This document shows positions 63,357 to 64,000 of a stretch of 64,000 nucleotides of DNA, one piece after another. Position 1 is the stretch's first letter. Each line of letters begins with the position of its first letter. The position numbers were made by a program, and so were the translations under genes. The notes under the pieces are model-generated. The model was not told the DNA's origin. It was given only the letters and a program-made list of their open reading frames with translations, and made no database searches. Source of the stretch: Isochrysis galbana (Eukaryota > Haptophyta > Isochrysidales > Isochrysidaceae); contig CM030939.1 in assembly GCA_018136815.1 (NCBI GenBank), positions 3,527,419-3,591,418 on the forward strand. The letters run 5' to 3'.

Positions 63357-63634
63357 CTGCGAGGGGCGGGTCAGGGTGGTAAGGGCGGGTGCGTGTGTGG
63401 CCTAGGGGGCCGTATGCGCGCACTATGAGGTGCGCTGAGGGCTGCGCAGATGACGTCTTGCCTTCAGCAAGCAGGCGATCAATCTCGGGCGGCCGACGAG
63501 TGGGACGGATCAATAAGGAATCCGGTGTGATGAATACTCCGTTTCAAAATACGTCTATCACTCCCGCGGCGGGCGCCGCGGTTCTTTACCGGTAGAGCCC
63601 CAGAGCGTGTGCAAGGGAGGGGCGAGGGGGGAGG

Positions 63635-63692
63635 AGAATCGCACCATTTTCTGGCGAAGATTTTCGTGGCGGCAGGTGGCCCCCCTAGGAGT
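63635..63692. repeat. Dispersed repeat R4, copy 2
   Basis: Shares GAATCGCACC, GATTTTCGTGG and GGCAGGTGGCC with 22873-22945 in the same orientation. Confidence 0.65.
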
Positions 63693-63876
63693 TTTGTGCT
63701 GTGGGCTTTGGAAAATAGTCAAAAAATGTCATCCCCCCCATATTAGTACTTAGAAAGCCCTGTTTGACCGCCCTACCATCTGCATCAATGACACATGGCT
63801 GTTAAAGTGCACGTGGCATGCACTGCTTGGCTGTGTTTAAACTCAACTCTGAACGGACAACATACAAATAAAGAGC

Positions 63877-64000
63877 TCACAATTCGTCATTCTCCTCTGC
63901 CTCCTCTTGTATCACGACTTCATCACGCTCGTAGGCCGCTCCCGGCCATGGGACTAAAGTTGCTGCAGGGTCGAGCGGTGGCAAGCGCTCAGAAGCGCTG
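63877..64000 (-). CDS. C-terminal end of a protein, partial at window edge
   Basis: The frame entering from the right edge reads SERLPPLDPAATLVPWPGAAYERD, then EVVIQEEAEENDEL and a TGA at 63877-63879. The acidic end and the lack of repeats make a real gene end plausible. Only about 40 codons are visible, so the family is unknown. Confidence 0.45.
   Translation of the reverse strand, partial: SASERLPPLDPAATLVPWPGAAYERDEVVIQEEAEENDEL

Overview
This is a GC-rich nuclear window from a eukaryote, most likely a photosynthetic protist and probably a haptophyte. The evidence is spliceosomal GT-AG introns of 74 to 232 nt, a plant-type protoporphyrinogen oxidase with a signal-peptide-like leader, BspA-like (DUF285) repeats, a very large single-exon polyketide synthase, and dense GA/CT microsatellites and retroelement fragments. 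The species is inference. No bacterial operons, tRNA, rRNA or CRISPR arrays were seen. One assembly gap of exactly 100 N lies at 24801-24900.

Layout. 0.2-8.6 kb: a HAD-fold protein with a Cys-rich tail (minus) diverges from a 2172-aa RING-like/tandem-BRCT protein (plus). 8.8-10.4 kb: retroelement 3' remnant and dispersed repeats. 11.5-20.1 kb: one 2863-aa hybrid NRPS-PKS, TE-A-PCP-KS-AT-TE-KR-ACP. 20-23.2 kb: repeats and a 233-bp inverted-repeat element. 23.3-27.3 kb: purple acid phosphatase (cut by the N gap), then a five-exon sulfotransferase. 28.2-30.2 kb: a gene with a 21-bp repeat array and a nonsense codon, then a SOUL haem-binding-like protein. 31.2-31.6 kb: a duplicated promoter/signal-peptide unit. 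32.7-34.4 kb: protoporphyrinogen oxidase, preceded by a large GA array. 36-40 kb: a frameshifted BspA-like gene and a Copia-like remnant. 40.0-43.1 kb: a double GT8 glycosyltransferase-like protein. 44-50.8 kb: LINE endonuclease remnant, a four-exon FAIM-like/PDZ/PDZ gene, an hAT-like remnant and repeats. 51.0-58.7 kb: a disordered protein, a second retroelement remnant, a Sec63-domain protein and a multi-pass membrane protein. 59.8-61.3 kb: a four-exon secreted cupredoxin-like/DUF305 protein. 61.5-63.1 kb: an inverted-repeat element enclosing an extremely AT-rich island, next to an exon-like ORF. The window ends inside another minus-strand gene.

The genes look like an ordinary eukaryotic mixture rather than one pathway. 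The parts that stand out are the PKS architecture (two thioesterases, one inside the extension module), the FAIM-PDZ fusion, GT8 domains that lack the canonical DxD motif, and the AT island. Several genes begin just after pyrimidine- or purine-rich tracts. Some long open frames extend upstream only because these tracts have no stops, so I moved those starts to the first plausible ATG. Exon joins were worked out by hand from splice sites, phase and protein continuity.
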